From: Prosthecobacter debontii
GTDB lineage: Bacteria > Verrucomicrobiota > Verrucomicrobiia > Verrucomicrobiales > Akkermansiaceae
Assembly (NCBI GenBank): GCA_945862245.1
Contig: CAMAXN010000002.1
Location: forward strand, 1 to 64,000
Direction: 5' to 3'
Length of the DNA: 64,000 bases
Shown: piece after piece, positions 7,414 to 17,388 of the stretch
How the letters are laid out: each line of letters starts with the position of its first letter
Numbering within the stretch: position 1 is the stretch's first letter
Notes under the pieces: model-generated
What the model was told of the DNA's origin: nothing
The model's input: the letters and a program-made list of their open reading frames with translations, nothing else
Databases searched by the model: none
Made by a program: the position numbers and the translations under genes

Positions 7414-9668
7414 CTTTTAGCCTCCAATTTCATTTCCAACTGCTGGTCGGGCAGGGCTCCCCTTTCCAAGGCCTTATGATAAAACTCGCGCGCCTCCTCA
7501 AGGCGTCCGCTCTTTCCGTAAATTAACGCCAGGTTAAAATACGACTCGCTTGGAACTGAATCCGTCGTGATGGCCGATTTGAAATTCGCTTCAGCGTCGC
7601 CCATTTCACCTAGGCGGTAAGCGATAGTGCCGAGCAGCAGATAGCCCTTTGAGTCGTCGGGCGCGAGCTCGACGCAGCGCTTCACATGCAACTCAGCCGC
7701 TGTGATATCGTCCGTCTTGAGATATGCGTAACCCAGCATCCGGTGGGCGTAAGGATTATTCGCATCCAGCTCCACCGCGCTCGTGAAACACTCGATCGCC
7801 GCTTGCGGATCATCCAGCTTCAGCTGCACGACGCCGAGCTTGCAGAGAGCGGGCACATGACCGGGATTTTGCTCCACCATGAGCTCGAAAAGTTCCCTCG
7901 TAGGAAGTAGCCTACCAGCAAGATATGCCTTTGTTGCCGCCCTATCGTAGCTTTCCATTTCGCGGTTCAGGTCGGATGTGGCGCGTCCCACCGTATCGCG
8001 ATCCCTTGCGAAGGGAGAAACAAATTCACCATCAACCTGTTGATCGGCCACCAGTTTTTGTTCCTCCGGAGTCAGCGCCATTTCCGGACCATCGAAAAGC
8101 TCAATCGCCTCGTTGAGAGCTTCGTCCTCTTTACCGAGTTGCTTGGCCGCCTCAACAATCGCCTCCTTCGCCTGCCTCCTGTGCTCCTGTACACGGAGCT
8201 GACGGCGGATGACTTCGCGAAGCATTTCCACTTCCGCAGCGTCGGCGTTAACTTCTCCATTCGCTAGGGCTACCTCTTCCTCGTTAAGCTTGTCTTTGAG
8301 TTCCACCAGACGTTTCGTCTGTTCGCGGTTCTCCTGCTGGAGGCGGTTGATCTGGCTTTTCGCTATGGCGAGATCTCGCAGCGCATCCACGGTGTCGTCC
8401 TTCGCCGCATTGTTGTCCTTGTTGAGGCGCTCCACCCTCTCTTTGGCCTCGCGCAGATTTTTTGCAAGACCCATGTTCTGCTCGATGAGTTGCTGGGTGC
8501 GATCCGCCTCACTCAGCTTTAGCAAAGACGCCATCTGATCGCGCTCAAGCAACAGGCCGTCGCGTTCCTCACGGAGATCGGTAAAGGCATCGCGGCTTTC
8601 CTCTAATTCTTTCTTTAAGGAAGCAATCTGACCCTGTGCATCTTCGATATCCTTGGATTTACCCGCTAGCGCTCTCTCAAGCGTCTCCATCTGTTTGCGT
8701 AGTCCCTTTACGACATCGTTTGCTACCTGGCGCTCCTTCTCTAGGTTGCGGTTCAAGTTCGCTTCGGACTGGCGGAGCTCCTCAGATTGCTTCTTCATAA
8801 TCTCCATATCCGCGGCCAGAATCTCGATCTTGGAAAGCGCTTCCGTCTGTTGACCACGGCTAGTTCTAAGGGCCATCCCCAACGCCTCGCGCTCCTGCTC
8901 CAGTTCCTCGATTCGCTTATTCAATGCGTTCATTTCGCCCTGGACAGGTGTAGCGGCCATCTGCGCCCGTAGAGACTGTACGGTGGACTCGGCAGCCTGA
9001 AGCTGCCGGGAAAGCGTGTCGTTCTGCTTACGCATGTCCTCGACACGTGTCGCGTTACGCATTGCCTCGTTGCTGCTTGCATCCGCTTCGGAAATCATTT
9101 TTTTTAGCCTCTCCCGTTCCGTCTCCGCATCCTTCAGCCTACGCGCCATAAGCGGATCGACCTCAAGAATCCCTCCCTGAGGCTTCTCTGGAATTACGGG
9201 CTCGGTTCTTGGCGACGGTTTTGGGGCGAATCCTGAATCGGCAGGTTTGGGTATTATCTCTGTCTCAGGCGTCGCACCCAGCTTCACGCCTCCTTCTAAC
9301 TCGGCAATAACGCCACTTTTCCTATTCAGTTGCTGCCCCGCTTTCCCACGCACCACCTCAATCGCCCGCGTTGTGAGGTCGCGACGATTGGTCACCATAC
9401 CTGGTTTCCAATCTGGATAAAATTTTCCCACAGAATCGAACAGCTTCCCTGCCTTTTCATATCTATTAAGAGCACCTAGGTAATCGCCATCCTTCTCAAG
9501 CTGCTCGGCTGCCCTTGTATCAAGATACGCTTGGAAATAAACATCCGAGGGATCGAAATTCGGGTCTACCGGAGCCTGCGCCATCACGTCGCAAAGCAAA
9601 AAGGCGCTAAAGCCCACCATTATCGCCCCTCTAAAACATGTTAGGGTTCTTATAAAAGCTTCATGCAT
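7410..9668 (-). CDS. secreted coiled-coil protein with C-terminal TPR repeats
   Basis: A 752-residue protein with an N-terminal signal sequence (FLLCDVMAQAPVDP). A short helical repeat region at about 40-75 comes first, then a Pro-rich linker. A long coiled coil rich in Glu/Arg/Leu heptads spans about 170-500. At least four tetratricopeptide repeats follow at about 590-740 (HVPALCKLGVVQLKLDDPQAAIECFTSAVELDANNPYAHRMLGYAYL and similar). Such proteins scaffold complexes in the periplasm or at the envelope. It overlaps the downstream lipoprotein start by four bases, so the two form an operon. It is divergent from smc across an AT-rich gap. Confidence 0.8.
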   Translation of the reverse strand: MHEAFIRTLTCFRGAIMVGFSAFLLCDVMAQAPVDPNFDPSDVYFQAYLDTRAAEQLEKDGDYLGALNRYEKAGKLFDSVGKFYPDWKPGMVTNRRDLTTRAIEVVRGKAGQQLNRKSGVIAELEGGVKLGATPETEIIPKPADSGFAPKPSPRTEPVIPEKPQGGILEVDPLMARRLKDAETERERLKKMISEADASSNEAMRNATRVEDMRKQNDTLSRQLQAAESTVQSLRAQMAATPVQGEMNALNKRIEELEQEREALGMALRTSRGQQTEALSKIEILAADMEIMKKQSEELRQSEANLNRNLEKERQVANDVVKGLRKQMETLERALAGKSKDIEDAQGQIASLKKELEESRDAFTDLREERDGLLLERDQMASLLKLSEADRTQQLIEQNMGLAKNLREAKERVERLNKDNNAAKDDTVDALRDLAIAKSQINRLQQENREQTKRLVELKDKLNEEEVALANGEVNADAAEVEMLREVIRRQLRVQEHRRQAKEAIVEAAKQLGKEDEALNEAIELFDGPEMALTPEEQKLVADQQVDGEFVSPFARDRDTVGRATSDLNREMESYDRAATKAYLAGRLLPTRELFELMVEQNPGHVPALCKLGVVQLKLDDPQAAIECFTSAVELDANNPYAHRMLGYAYLKTDDITAAELHVKRCVELAPDDSKGYLLLGTIAYRLGEMGDAEANFKSAITTDSVPSESYFNLALIYGKSGRLEEAREFYHKALERGALPDQQLEMKLEAKR

Positions 9669-9918
9669 CGGAGGTGTTGTGTATCACTAAGCTCCTTTTC
9701 TGCAAGCTCATACTCCGCGACTCGGCGCTTCGTCGAACAAAATACTTAAGTTTCCCATAATACCTAAAAACACAATATAAAGTATGATTATTGTCAATTA
9801 AACACCACATGATGTAGTTAATAGCTTTCCTACCTTGCCTCACAGAAAACGTTGATTAGTCTCTAACCATTCAGTTAACGCCATTTATCTAGCTACATTT
9901 CCAGAACTCACCTACTCC
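9669..9918. promoter_or_regulatory. divergent intergenic region between the TPR gene and smc
   Basis: This 250-base gap is clearly more AT-rich than its neighbours and separates two divergent genes, so it should hold both promoters. I see no clear -35/-10 pair or terminator. The best AT-rich core is around 9770-9830. Confidence 0.4.
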
Positions 9919-12900
9919 ATGTATCTCAAGACCCTCGAAATCCAAGGCTTCAAATCCTTCGCTGACAAAACTGTATTTAAGTTTGCCGAGGGCGTAACCG
10001 GCATCGTCGGCCCGAACGGCTGTGGAAAATCAAACGTCGTCGATGCAATCCGGTGGGTGCTCGGTGAAACCTCCGCAAAAGCCCTGCGCGGCGGAGAGAT
10101 GGCGGATGTCATTTTCAATGGCACGGAAAAACGTAAACCACTCGGCATGGCGGAGGTCACGCTAACGATGGCGGATTGCGAGGAGTCGCTTAAAGTAGAT
10201 TTCAACGAAGTAGCCATCAACCGCCGTGTATTCCGCGACGGGCGCTCCGAATATCGACTAAACGGCACACTCTGCCGACTGCGTGACATCAACGACCTAT
10301 TCGTGGACACCGGCATCGGCCGCACCGCCTACTCGATCATGGCTCAAGGTCAGATCGACCAGATTCTTTCCTCCAAACCCGAGGAGCGCCGCGCGGTCTT
10401 TGAAGAGGCGGCCGGTATCACTAAGTTCAAACGTGAGAAAAAGGAGGCGCTGCGCAAACTCGAATATACCGAGGCGAACCTTCTCCGCGTTTCCGACGTG
10501 CTCGCCGAACAGGAGCGCCGCATGAACTCTTTGAAACGCCAAGTCTCGAAGGCCCGCCGTTTCCAATCGCTCTCCACCGATTACCGCGTCCTCGATACCC
10601 ACCTCGCCCACAAGCGCTATACCGAACTCACCGCCGAGCGCGCTGAGTTTACTACCTCGATCCGCTCGCTCGACGCGCAAAGTTCTCACATCTCAAGCCA
10701 AGTTCCAAAAAAGGAAGAAATCGTTGCCGAAGCCCGCTCCGCAGCCCGCCTGTTTGAATCCGAACTCGCCGAACTCCGCCAGCAACTCAACGAACACCAA
10801 AATGCCCTTGCCTCCGCAGAGGCGCGCATGGCTTTCAATAATGAACGCAAATCGGAGCTCGAAGGCCGCATCTCACAAAACCATTCCGATATCTCCTCGA
10901 CCCGCGAGAAGCTCGCACAGCAGGAGTTTGATTTCACTGCTGTAAACGAAGCTCTCAATCAGATAACCCGCCGCATCGCCGAGCAAGAAATGGAGCTTAA
11001 GAAGCTTGAGGAACGCACCACCTCCGCCCGAGAAAACCGCGCGAACATGGAAACTGCTCTGCGCGACTCCCGCGGCGAGGCGAACACTTGCCAGAACCTC
11101 ATCGCCTCAATGCAGGCGAAGATCGAATCCTCCCTCGCTCAGTTCGAAGGCAACCGCGAGCGCGCCCGCCAACTCGCCGAGGAGGAGCAGCACCTTAACT
11201 TTGTCGTCGAAGAGCACGTTGCCCAGCAGACGAGCATCACCGCGCTCGTCTCGGAAATTGGCGCTCAGCTCATCAAGTTGGAGGAAGGTTTCCAATCCAC
11301 TGAACGCGCCTATCAGCACACCCGCGGCGATCTTGATGCCGCTCGCAGCGCCGCCACTGATTCTAATAAGGCTCTGGCCCAGCGCTCCGCCCGCCTTGAC
11401 GCCGTAAAACAGCTCATCGCTTCCGGCGAAGGTTTCGCGAAGGGTACGCAGAATCTTCTGACAGGTCTTGACTCGCCGGAAGAATTCAAGCCTTCCATCC
11501 ATGGCGTGCTCGCCACTTTCATCCAAGCTGATGATCCCGCCGCTCTCGCGATCGAGGCCGCCCTCGGCGCGAAACTCCAGACCGTGCTCGTCTCCAACTC
11601 CGCCGTCGCGGAAACCCTGATCCGGCGCCTCACGGAAAAGAAACTCGGCCACGCCGCCATCCTTCCAAAGAACCTTATCCCTAAAACATCTGGCACTCAG
11701 ATCGAAACACTCCCTTCCGGTGCGACTGCATGGGCTCTCGACAAAGTGAAATCTGAACCGCAGGTCGCCGCGATCATCGAACAGCTCCTTGAGAAAGTCC
11801 TTATTGTCCCAGATCTCGCCACGGCCCTAAAGCTCCGCAACGAATATGCCACCCTCACATTCGCAACCCTCGCAGGTGAAGTGCTTTCGCCCGAGGGCAC
11901 CATCCAAGGCGGTGCCGCCTCCGGTGCCTCCACTTCCCTGCTGGAGAGGCAGAACGAAGTCCGCTCGCTTGAAAAAGAAGTCAATGCCCTCCGTAAATCC
12001 GATGAGAACGCCCACACCCGCGTAACCAATCTCGAGTCCCTGCTCGAAGCACACCGCGAGGCTGTTGAAGTCTCCCGCGAGCGCCTCCAACGCCAGAAGG
12101 TAGAACTTTCCACCCTACAAGGCCAGCTTTCGCTAGCAACCCGCGAGGTCGAAAATTTCAACACCCGCATCGAAAACGTTCGCTGGGAGCGCTCCGAGTT
12201 GGATAAACGCGAAGCAAACGCAAACGATTCCCGCCAACACCTTGAGTCCGAGCTCGTCGGCTCACGCGACCGCCTCGCCGCCATCGAGGATCAGACCCGC
12301 TCGCTCCTATCGAAAATGGACTCCGCCGTTTCCTCCGAGCAGGAACTCAGTGCTGCGCTCAACGAACTTCGCACACAACTGGCGGTTGAGAAACGTGCCA
12401 GACAAGCCGCCGAAGAGCAGCAACACCCCATGGAGGCACGCCTTTCTGAACTCCGCGAAATTGCCATTCGCCGCGAATCCGAGATAGCGAATTTCACCAA
12501 CCGCATCGAATCTGTTGCCGAGGAAAATTTGTTACTTAGGAACCAAGCCGAGGACTCGCGCATGAAGGCCGAAAATCTACAGCAGGCGCTTTCCGAAAAG
12601 GCGGAAGACCGCAGCGATCTCATCAAGGCTATCGAGGAGGCCGAGATGCAGCTCTCTGTAATCCGCAAGCAGCTCGCCTCCACCAATGAGCAGAGAGGCC
12701 GCGAGGAGATCGCCGCCACCAAGCTCGACCTCCGTTTGGAACACCTCATGGACTCCACCGAGGATCGCCACCAAATTACTCTCGCCACCTTCGAGCCGGA
12801 CGCACATCTCCTACTTTCAAGCCTTGCCTCCCGTAAAGCCCGCAACGCCTCCGGAGCCGATGAAACCGACCCTGAGACAGCTGAGGAACACGTCGCCATT

Positions 12901-13662
12901 TCGGTCGAAACCACCGAGATTCAGGATACACCCGGCGAGCCGAACTGGTCGCACGTTGAGTCCCTTGTCCACGACCTCAAGCGCAAGATCGAGTCCATGG
13001 GCCCCGTCAACGTCGATGCCATCGAGGAATACGACGAACTCGAGGAGCGCCACAATTTCCTCCGCAACCAGCACGACGATCTAGTAAACTCGAAGACCGA
13101 GCTTCTCGCTGTAATCGAGCGCATCAACGAAGAAACCCAGCGCCGCTTTTCCGAAACCTTCGCCCAAGTCCGCATTAATTTCCGCGAAATGTTCAAGGAA
13201 CTCTTCGGTGAAAAAGGCGAAGCCGACCTCACCCTCATCGACGAGAACGATCCGCTCGAATCCGGCATCGAGGTCATCGCGAAACCACCAGGCAAAAAGC
13301 TCCAGTCTATCACCCTCCTTTCAGGTGGTGAACGCTCGATGACAGCCGTAGCCCTACTGTTCTCGATCTATATGATCAAGCCCTCGCCCTTCTGCGTCCT
13401 CGATGAGCTCGACGCCCCGCTCGACGAATCGAACATTGGCCGTTTTGTGAAAGTCCTCGACCGCTTCATCGACCGCTCCCAATTCATCATCGTCACTCAC
13501 TCCAAGCGCACCATGGCTCGCGCCGACGTGATGTATGGCGTCACCATGGAAGAGTTCGGCGTTTCAAAACCCGTCGGAATGCGCCTCACCGCCGCTTCCA
13601 GCGAGGACCAGAACGAAGCCAAATCCGCCGCCCAGAAAGCCGCACTTCGGCTGGATGCGTGA
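9919..13662 (+). CDS. smc: chromosome segregation ATPase SMC
   Basis: A 1247-residue structural-maintenance-of-chromosomes protein, the core of bacterial condensin (with ScpA/ScpB), which extrudes DNA loops and helps separate origins. Domains: N-terminal head with Walker A GPNGCGKSN (32-40) and the GQIDQILSSKPEERRAVFEEAAGI motif; a long coiled coil; a hinge at about 522-640 (IHGVLATFI..AIEAALGAKLQ); a second coiled coil; and a C-terminal head with the signature LLSGGERSMTA (about 1133) and Walker B FCVLDELDAPLDE (about 1157). The length is normal. The first ATG gives the canonical MYLKTLEIQGFKSFAD start. It is the first gene on this strand after a divergent promoter region. Confidence 0.97.
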   Translation: MYLKTLEIQGFKSFADKTVFKFAEGVTGIVGPNGCGKSNVVDAIRWVLGETSAKALRGGEMADVIFNGTEKRKPLGMAEVTLTMADCEESLKVDFNEVAINRRVFRDGRSEYRLNGTLCRLRDINDLFVDTGIGRTAYSIMAQGQIDQILSSKPEERRAVFEEAAGITKFKREKKEALRKLEYTEANLLRVSDVLAEQERRMNSLKRQVSKARRFQSLSTDYRVLDTHLAHKRYTELTAERAEFTTSIRSLDAQSSHISSQVPKKEEIVAEARSAARLFESELAELRQQLNEHQNALASAEARMAFNNERKSELEGRISQNHSDISSTREKLAQQEFDFTAVNEALNQITRRIAEQEMELKKLEERTTSARENRANMETALRDSRGEANTCQNLIASMQAKIESSLAQFEGNRERARQLAEEEQHLNFVVEEHVAQQTSITALVSEIGAQLIKLEEGFQSTERAYQHTRGDLDAARSAATDSNKALAQRSARLDAVKQLIASGEGFAKGTQNLLTGLDSPEEFKPSIHGVLATFIQADDPAALAIEAALGAKLQTVLVSNSAVAETLIRRLTEKKLGHAAILPKNLIPKTSGTQIETLPSGATAWALDKVKSEPQVAAIIEQLLEKVLIVPDLATALKLRNEYATLTFATLAGEVLSPEGTIQGGAASGASTSLLERQNEVRSLEKEVNALRKSDENAHTRVTNLESLLEAHREAVEVSRERLQRQKVELSTLQGQLSLATREVENFNTRIENVRWERSELDKREANANDSRQHLESELVGSRDRLAAIEDQTRSLLSKMDSAVSSEQELSAALNELRTQLAVEKRARQAAEEQQHPMEARLSELREIAIRRESEIANFTNRIESVAEENLLLRNQAEDSRMKAENLQQALSEKAEDRSDLIKAIEEAEMQLSVIRKQLASTNEQRGREEIAATKLDLRLEHLMDSTEDRHQITLATFEPDAHLLLSSLASRKARNASGADETDPETAEEHVAISVETTEIQDTPGEPNWSHVESLVHDLKRKIESMGPVNVDAIEEYDELEERHNFLRNQHDDLVNSKTELLAVIERINEETQRRFSETFAQVRINFREMFKELFGEKGEADLTLIDENDPLESGIEVIAKPPGKKLQSITLLSGGERSMTAVALLFSIYMIKPSPFCVLDELDAPLDESNIGRFVKVLDRFIDRSQFIIVTHSKRTMARADVMYGVTMEEFGVSKPVGMRLTAASSEDQNEAKSAAQKAALRLDA

Positions 13663-13664
13663 GG

Positions 13665-13696
13665 CCAAGGAGCGGCTGCCTTCGGCTGCCGGACAA
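13665..13696 (+). repeat. 32-base sequence shared with the purL linker
   Basis: The block just after the smc stop contains CGGCTGCCTTCGGCTGCCGG within 13665-13696 and matches 28015-28046 inside purL at about 28 of 32 positions. It is also an inexact tandem of GGCTGCC. It seems to be one member of a dispersed short repeat. Confidence 0.5.
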
Positions 13697-13712
13697 GTCA
13701 CCCCGGGTCGGA

Positions 13713-14134
13713 TTAGAAATCGGCCTCATTCCATGCACGCCGCTCTTTATCTGGAAGGAGGCGCAGCAGACGGAGTAGCCGCGGGGGAATGATGCTTTCG
13801 AGCTTCGGTTTTACGTCTTGTTCGGGTTTGGCTGCCTGATCTAAGTCGCTGATGGCTTTGCGGATGCGCTTGGTGACTTCCGGGTCTTCGTGGGTTTGGG
13901 AAATTTCTGTTAGGTAGGCGCGGTGTTCGGGAAGAAGAGTGGCAAGGCGTTCGCTGGCTTTCTGGCGGGCGGATCATAGAGGCGGGCGGGCTTCCAGACG
14001 GGGCTGATCTTTCCCGCTTCGAAGGAGACGGACTCATGCACCTGCGGAAGGGACTTTGTGAAAGCGGTCAGTACGTCATCGAGCTGTGCCGTGCAGGGGC
14101 AGATCATGAGCAACACAAGGACGAGGCATCTCAT
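13713..14134 (-). pseudogene. frameshifted small secreted protein
   Basis: Two consecutive frames on the minus strand join into one protein. The first runs from an ATG at 14134 with a signal peptide (MRCLVLVLLMICPCTAQLDDVLTAF) through KISPVWKPARLYDP. The second continues with ARQKASERLATLLPEHRAYLTEISQTHEDPEVTKRIRKAI and ends at 13713 with ERRAWNEADF. The total length is 422 bases, one short of a multiple of three, so a single-base loss near 13965-13985 (in the repetitive CCCGCC tract) is the simplest explanation. It could be a true pseudogene or a sequencing error. Function unknown; about 140 residues when repaired, secreted, helical and charged. Confidence 0.65.
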
Positions 14135-14200
14135 TGCGAATGATCGTAGCGGATTTTGCGCTGTGTCGGCTACTCCGTTTTGTCGCATGGTAATCGGGCT

Positions 14201-14449
14201 TCACGTGGAGGAACCGTCCTTGAGAATGTACTCACGCCCCTCCGCCGCGCACCACAGCCGATAGACATTGCAGACATTCGGGCGGATGCCGGTCACCGGG
14301 ATTTTTAGAAACCCCTGCCGCTTGGCCGCCTCGAACATCACTCTTTCCTTCTGCGTCAGGCGATGACCGATCCGCCGACTGCCGATTTTCGCACGGGTCG
14401 GCTGCCCATGGCTGAGCCGCTCCACATCGTCCTTGTCCGGCCTTGGCAT
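14201..14449 (-). CDS. small hypothetical protein
   Basis: An 82-residue basic protein (MPRPDKDDVERLSHGQ..SRRIGHRLTQKERVMFEAAKRQGFL) with no recognised domain. It has plausible amphipathic helices, no signal peptide and a coherent composition, so it is probably a real cytoplasmic protein. It sits in a minus-strand run with the small membrane protein and cutA upstream. Its stop is 66 bases from the start of the frameshifted secreted gene. Confidence 0.5.
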   Translation of the reverse strand: MPRPDKDDVERLSHGQPTRAKIGSRRIGHRLTQKERVMFEAAKRQGFLKIPVTGIRPNVCNVYRLWCAAEGREYILKDGSST

Positions 14450-14464
14450 TTTCAGCGCTGAAAT

Positions 14465-14683
14465 TTATCCAGCGACACGCTCGGCGTAGCGGTCGAAGCG
14501 ATTCGACAGGATGAGAAACGTGGGTGCCCAGAGCCCTACGAAAATTCCAAACCGCTCAGCACGCGCCATGGACTCCGCTGTGGTGCCGCCGGTCAGAAAC
14601 CAGATCGCGATCGAACCGATGATCGAAGCGAAGCCGAGGATAAAACAAAGGTTGCTGAGCTGCTTGAGCGTTTTTGGATTCAT
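14465..14683 (-). CDS. small two-helix membrane protein
   Basis: I take the ATG at 14683 (MNPKTLKQLSNLCFILGFASIIGSIAIWFL), giving 72 residues; a longer reading from 14752 adds an unlikely N-terminus. Two transmembrane helices with short charged ends (SNRFDRYAERV at the C-terminus). No function is assigned. It lies between cutA and the small basic protein, on the same strand. Confidence 0.5.
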   Translation of the reverse strand: MNPKTLKQLSNLCFILGFASIIGSIAIWFLTGGTTAESMARAERFGIFVGLWAPTFLILSNRFDRYAERVAG

Positions 14684-14767
14684 GATGCTGACAAATCGCA
14701 CCGTTGGTTTCATAAGCAAGGGGTAATTCGCGGAGCGGAACCACACCTTCACTCACCACGGAATCGG

Positions 14768-15070
14768 CTAAACTCCCATCACCCACGTCAGATACTTCGC
14801 GTTCACCGCCGCGGCGGCAATCGCGACGATCTCAGGCACTTCGTAGGGATGCAATGCGGTGAGCTTTTCTTCCAGTGCCGGAAATCCCCCGGCGGAGATC
14901 TTGAGGATGGCGAGACATTCACCCTCCACTTTCAACTCTCCTTGCCAGCGGTAGATTGAGGTAACTTGCGGCAGGATATTCGCGCAGGCAGCTAGACCCT
15001 CCGCAACAAGGGCGGAGCAGATATTTCGCGCCGTAGCCTCGTCGGGAAAGGTGGAGAACGCGATGAGCAT
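14768..15070 (-). CDS. cutA: CutA-family divalent ion tolerance protein
   Basis: A protein of about 100 residues of the CutA family, trimeric ferredoxin-like proteins linked to copper and divalent-cation tolerance, biochemical role still unsettled. Family features: MLIAFSTFPDEATARNICSALVAEGLAACANILP (with the Cys near 30), SIYRWQGELKVEGE, and LHPYEVPEIVAI. I prefer the ATG at 15070 because the CutA core starts there and AGGGGG lies just upstream. A GTG at 15082 overlapping the previous stop (GTGA) is the alternative and would imply coupling to the oxidoreductase. Confidence 0.88.
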   Translation of the reverse strand: MLIAFSTFPDEATARNICSALVAEGLAACANILPQVTSIYRWQGELKVEGECLAILKISAGGFPALEEKLTALHPYEVPEIVAIAAAAVNAKYLTWVMGV

Positions 15071-15078
15071 GAACCCCC

Positions 15079-16161
15079 TCACACCGCCACGGGCGCGCCG
15101 GTGGTGGCGGACTCATAGAGGGCGTCGATGATGAGCATGAGCTTGTGCGCCTGCTCCGGGGTGTTGAAGGGAGCTGCCTTGCCATTGATTGTGTCGATGA
15201 AATTGGCGGCGGAGTTGATCCGACCCATGTCCTCGCATGCCTCAGTGATAATGGTACGGTTCACGCTATTACCGTTTTCCTGAACGTAGAGCTCGCAGGT
15301 GTCGATCGCGGTGTCATCGAGTCCGTCGCGGCCGAAGAGCCGCTCGACCTTGCCGCCCGCCTTGGTGCCCTGGAAGACGACGGAGACCTCCTCGCGCTTC
15401 ACCATCTCCGCCCAGGAAACTTGGAGAGTGAGAACTTGGCCAGTCTTGAAAGTCACGAAACCGTGGACAGCATTCTCCACATCCGTGGTGCCGCCGATCC
15501 GATCCGGGATACCCCATGGCCCCTTGAAACTAGGGTCGGTGATATGGTCGTCAAAAGTTTTCGCCAGCACGTGCGAAGGCTCCGGATAGCCCATGAAATA
15601 AAGGGCAAGGTCGATCATATGGAGCAGGTCGATGGTCGCTCCGCCACCGGCCATGGCCTTGGTGGTGAACCATCCGCCGAAGCCGGGGATGCCGGTGCGG
15701 CGGATCCACTTAGCCTGCGCGGAGTTGATTTTTCCGCAGGTGCCGTCTTCCACATACTTCTTCATCGCCTGTGATTCGGGGCGGGCGCGATTGTTGAAAT
15801 TGAACATCAGAGTTTTACCGACCTCCTTGGAAACGGAGACCATCTCCGCGACCTCGCCGGCGTTGAGGCCGGGAGGTTTTTCACAAAAGACATGCTTCCC
15901 GGCGCGCAGGCATTGCAGCGCGAGTGGGGCGTGGAATTTGTTAGGCACGATGATGCTCACCGCATCGAGATCCGGCGCTCCGGCGAGCATTTCCTCCACC
16001 GAGGTAAAAACACCTGCGATGCCCCATTCCTTCGCTGCCTTCTCTGCCGCACCCGGTGCGGGATCGGCTACCGCGACGATCTCCGCCCCGGCTTTGCGGA
16101 ATCCCTCCGCGTGATATTTCACCATCCAACCCGCTCCGATGACTCCTACTTTCAATGACAT
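15079..16161 (-). CDS. Gfo/Idh/MocA-family oxidoreductase
   Basis: A 360-residue NAD(P)-dependent sugar dehydrogenase-like protein. The Rossmann motif VIGAGWMVKYH is at 7-17, the nucleotide/substrate Glu-Lys-Pro motif (FCEKPPGLN) is at about 92-100, and the C-terminal beta-sheet dimer domain follows (about 130-360). These enzymes oxidise or reduce sugars, inositols or their derivatives; no specific substrate can be read. Its start is 13 bases after the TIM-barrel gene's stop, so the two form an operon, a common pairing for polyol or sugar catabolism. Confidence 0.88.
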   Translation of the reverse strand: MSLKVGVIGAGWMVKYHAEGFRKAGAEIVAVADPAPGAAEKAAKEWGIAGVFTSVEEMLAGAPDLDAVSIIVPNKFHAPLALQCLRAGKHVFCEKPPGLNAGEVAEMVSVSKEVGKTLMFNFNNRARPESQAMKKYVEDGTCGKINSAQAKWIRRTGIPGFGGWFTTKAMAGGGATIDLLHMIDLALYFMGYPEPSHVLAKTFDDHITDPSFKGPWGIPDRIGGTTDVENAVHGFVTFKTGQVLTLQVSWAEMVKREEVSVVFQGTKAGGKVERLFGRDGLDDTAIDTCELYVQENGNSVNRTIITEACEDMGRINSAANFIDTINGKAAPFNTPEQAHKLMLIIDALYESATTGAPVAV

Positions 16162-16173
16162 AATCGAAATTGA

Positions 16174-17217
16174 TTATTGGTTCTTTTTGTCAAACGCCGC
16201 GTCAAACGCAAGGTTGGAGCCGGGGAAATCGACGTTTCTCACAAACGCTGCCGCCTCGGTCGCGCCATGAACGCGATCCATGCGAATGTCCTCCCACTCC
16301 ACGGAGAGCGGCCCTGTGTATTTAAGGTCGTTGAGCGCTACGATGATATCCTCGAACTCGATGTCGCCATGGCCCAACGAACGGAAGTCCCAGAAGCGGC
16401 GCGAGTCGCCGAAATCCGTGCTGCCGCCGAAGACCCCGACCGAGCCATCGCCGTGACCCCACCACGCGTCCTTCATGTGGACGTGATAGATGCGGCTGCC
16501 GAGGTCGCGGATGAACTTGATGTAGTCCACGCCTTGATAGCCGAGGTGGGATGGATCGTAGTTGAAACCGAAACGCTTGTGATTCTTCACTGCCTTGAGC
16601 GCGCGCTGCGCCGTGGCAATGTCGAACGCGATTTCCGTAGGATGCACCTCGAGAGCGAAGTTCACGTTCTCCTTGTCGAAGGCATCGAGGATGGGAGTGA
16701 AGCGCTTTGCGAAATCCTCAAAGCCCTTGTCGTAAAAAGCCTGACTCGTCGGAGGGAACGCATAAAGGCCATGCCAGATCGAGGAACCGGTGAAGCCGTT
16801 CACCACAGCGGGAAACTCATCCTTGTTCTTGCGACCGGGTTTCGCGTTGAGGAAAAGGCGTGCGGCCTTGCCTGTCTTGATCATTTTAAGCGCCGCGCGT
16901 TTCCGCACACCCTCGGGATCGCCATTGCCCCACACGTCGGGCGGCAGGATCGCCTTGTGGCGCTCGTCAATATTGTCGCAGATCGCTTGGCCAACGAGAT
17001 GGCTGGAGATCGCATAGGAAGTCAGGCCGTGGTCAGAAAGAAGCTCCCACTTCTCCTTCACGTAAGATTTTTTCGAAACGGCCGCATCAACATCGAAGTG
17101 ATCGCCCCAGCAGGCGAGCTCGAGGCCGTCGTAGCCCATTTCCGCCGCAAGCGGCGCGAGTTTCTCAAGCGGCAGGTCGGCCCACTGGCCGGTGAAAAGT
17201 GTGACTGGTCGTGACAT
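16174..17217 (-). CDS. sugar phosphate isomerase/epimerase-like TIM-barrel protein
   Basis: A 347-residue xylose-isomerase-like TIM barrel (AP_endonuc_2 superfamily). Typical metal-ligand stretches are [13 protein letters not shown] (Glu), [14 protein letters not shown] (Asp/His), [10 protein letters not shown] (His) and LSVEWED (Glu) near the C-terminus. Members include inositol isomerases, dehydratases and hydroxypyruvate isomerase; substrate not assigned. It leads the operon with the Gfo/Idh/MocA gene 12 bases downstream, which suggests that the pair acts on one polyol-like substrate. Confidence 0.85.
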   Translation of the reverse strand: MSRPVTLFTGQWADLPLEKLAPLAAEMGYDGLELACWGDHFDVDAAVSKKSYVKEKWELLSDHGLTSYAISSHLVGQAICDNIDERHKAILPPDVWGNGDPEGVRKRAALKMIKTGKAARLFLNAKPGRKNKDEFPAVVNGFTGSSIWHGLYAFPPTSQAFYDKGFEDFAKRFTPILDAFDKENVNFALEVHPTEIAFDIATAQRALKAVKNHKRFGFNYDPSHLGYQGVDYIKFIRDLGSRIYHVHMKDAWWGHGDGSVGVFGGSTDFGDSRRFWDFRSLGHGDIEFEDIIVALNDLKYTGPLSVEWEDIRMDRVHGATEAAAFVRNVDFPGSNLAFDAAFDKKNQ

Positions 17218-17388
17218 GGTGGTGATTGGGTTTCTTTTGGTTTGCAGGCGTATGTTGGCGACATCCGCCCATGCGGGAAAAGGAAAAAGAGAAGGGCTAT
17301 CTCATCATCACGCTTAAATCTCAGCTGGACTTTTAGCTTACAGACTTTTGCCTGTTCTGACGCTCTAGCTCAATTTAAAGAAGATATA

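Noticed and set aside
16177..17214. 345-residue open frame on the plus strand over the sugar isomerase gene
   Set aside because: It is the antisense shadow of the minus-strand TIM-barrel gene, which has clear motifs.
17242..17388. Long N-terminus of the YwaF-like protein
   Set aside because: The segment has no membrane helices or family match and lacks a binding site before 17242; the ATG at 17389 has AAAGAAG before it.
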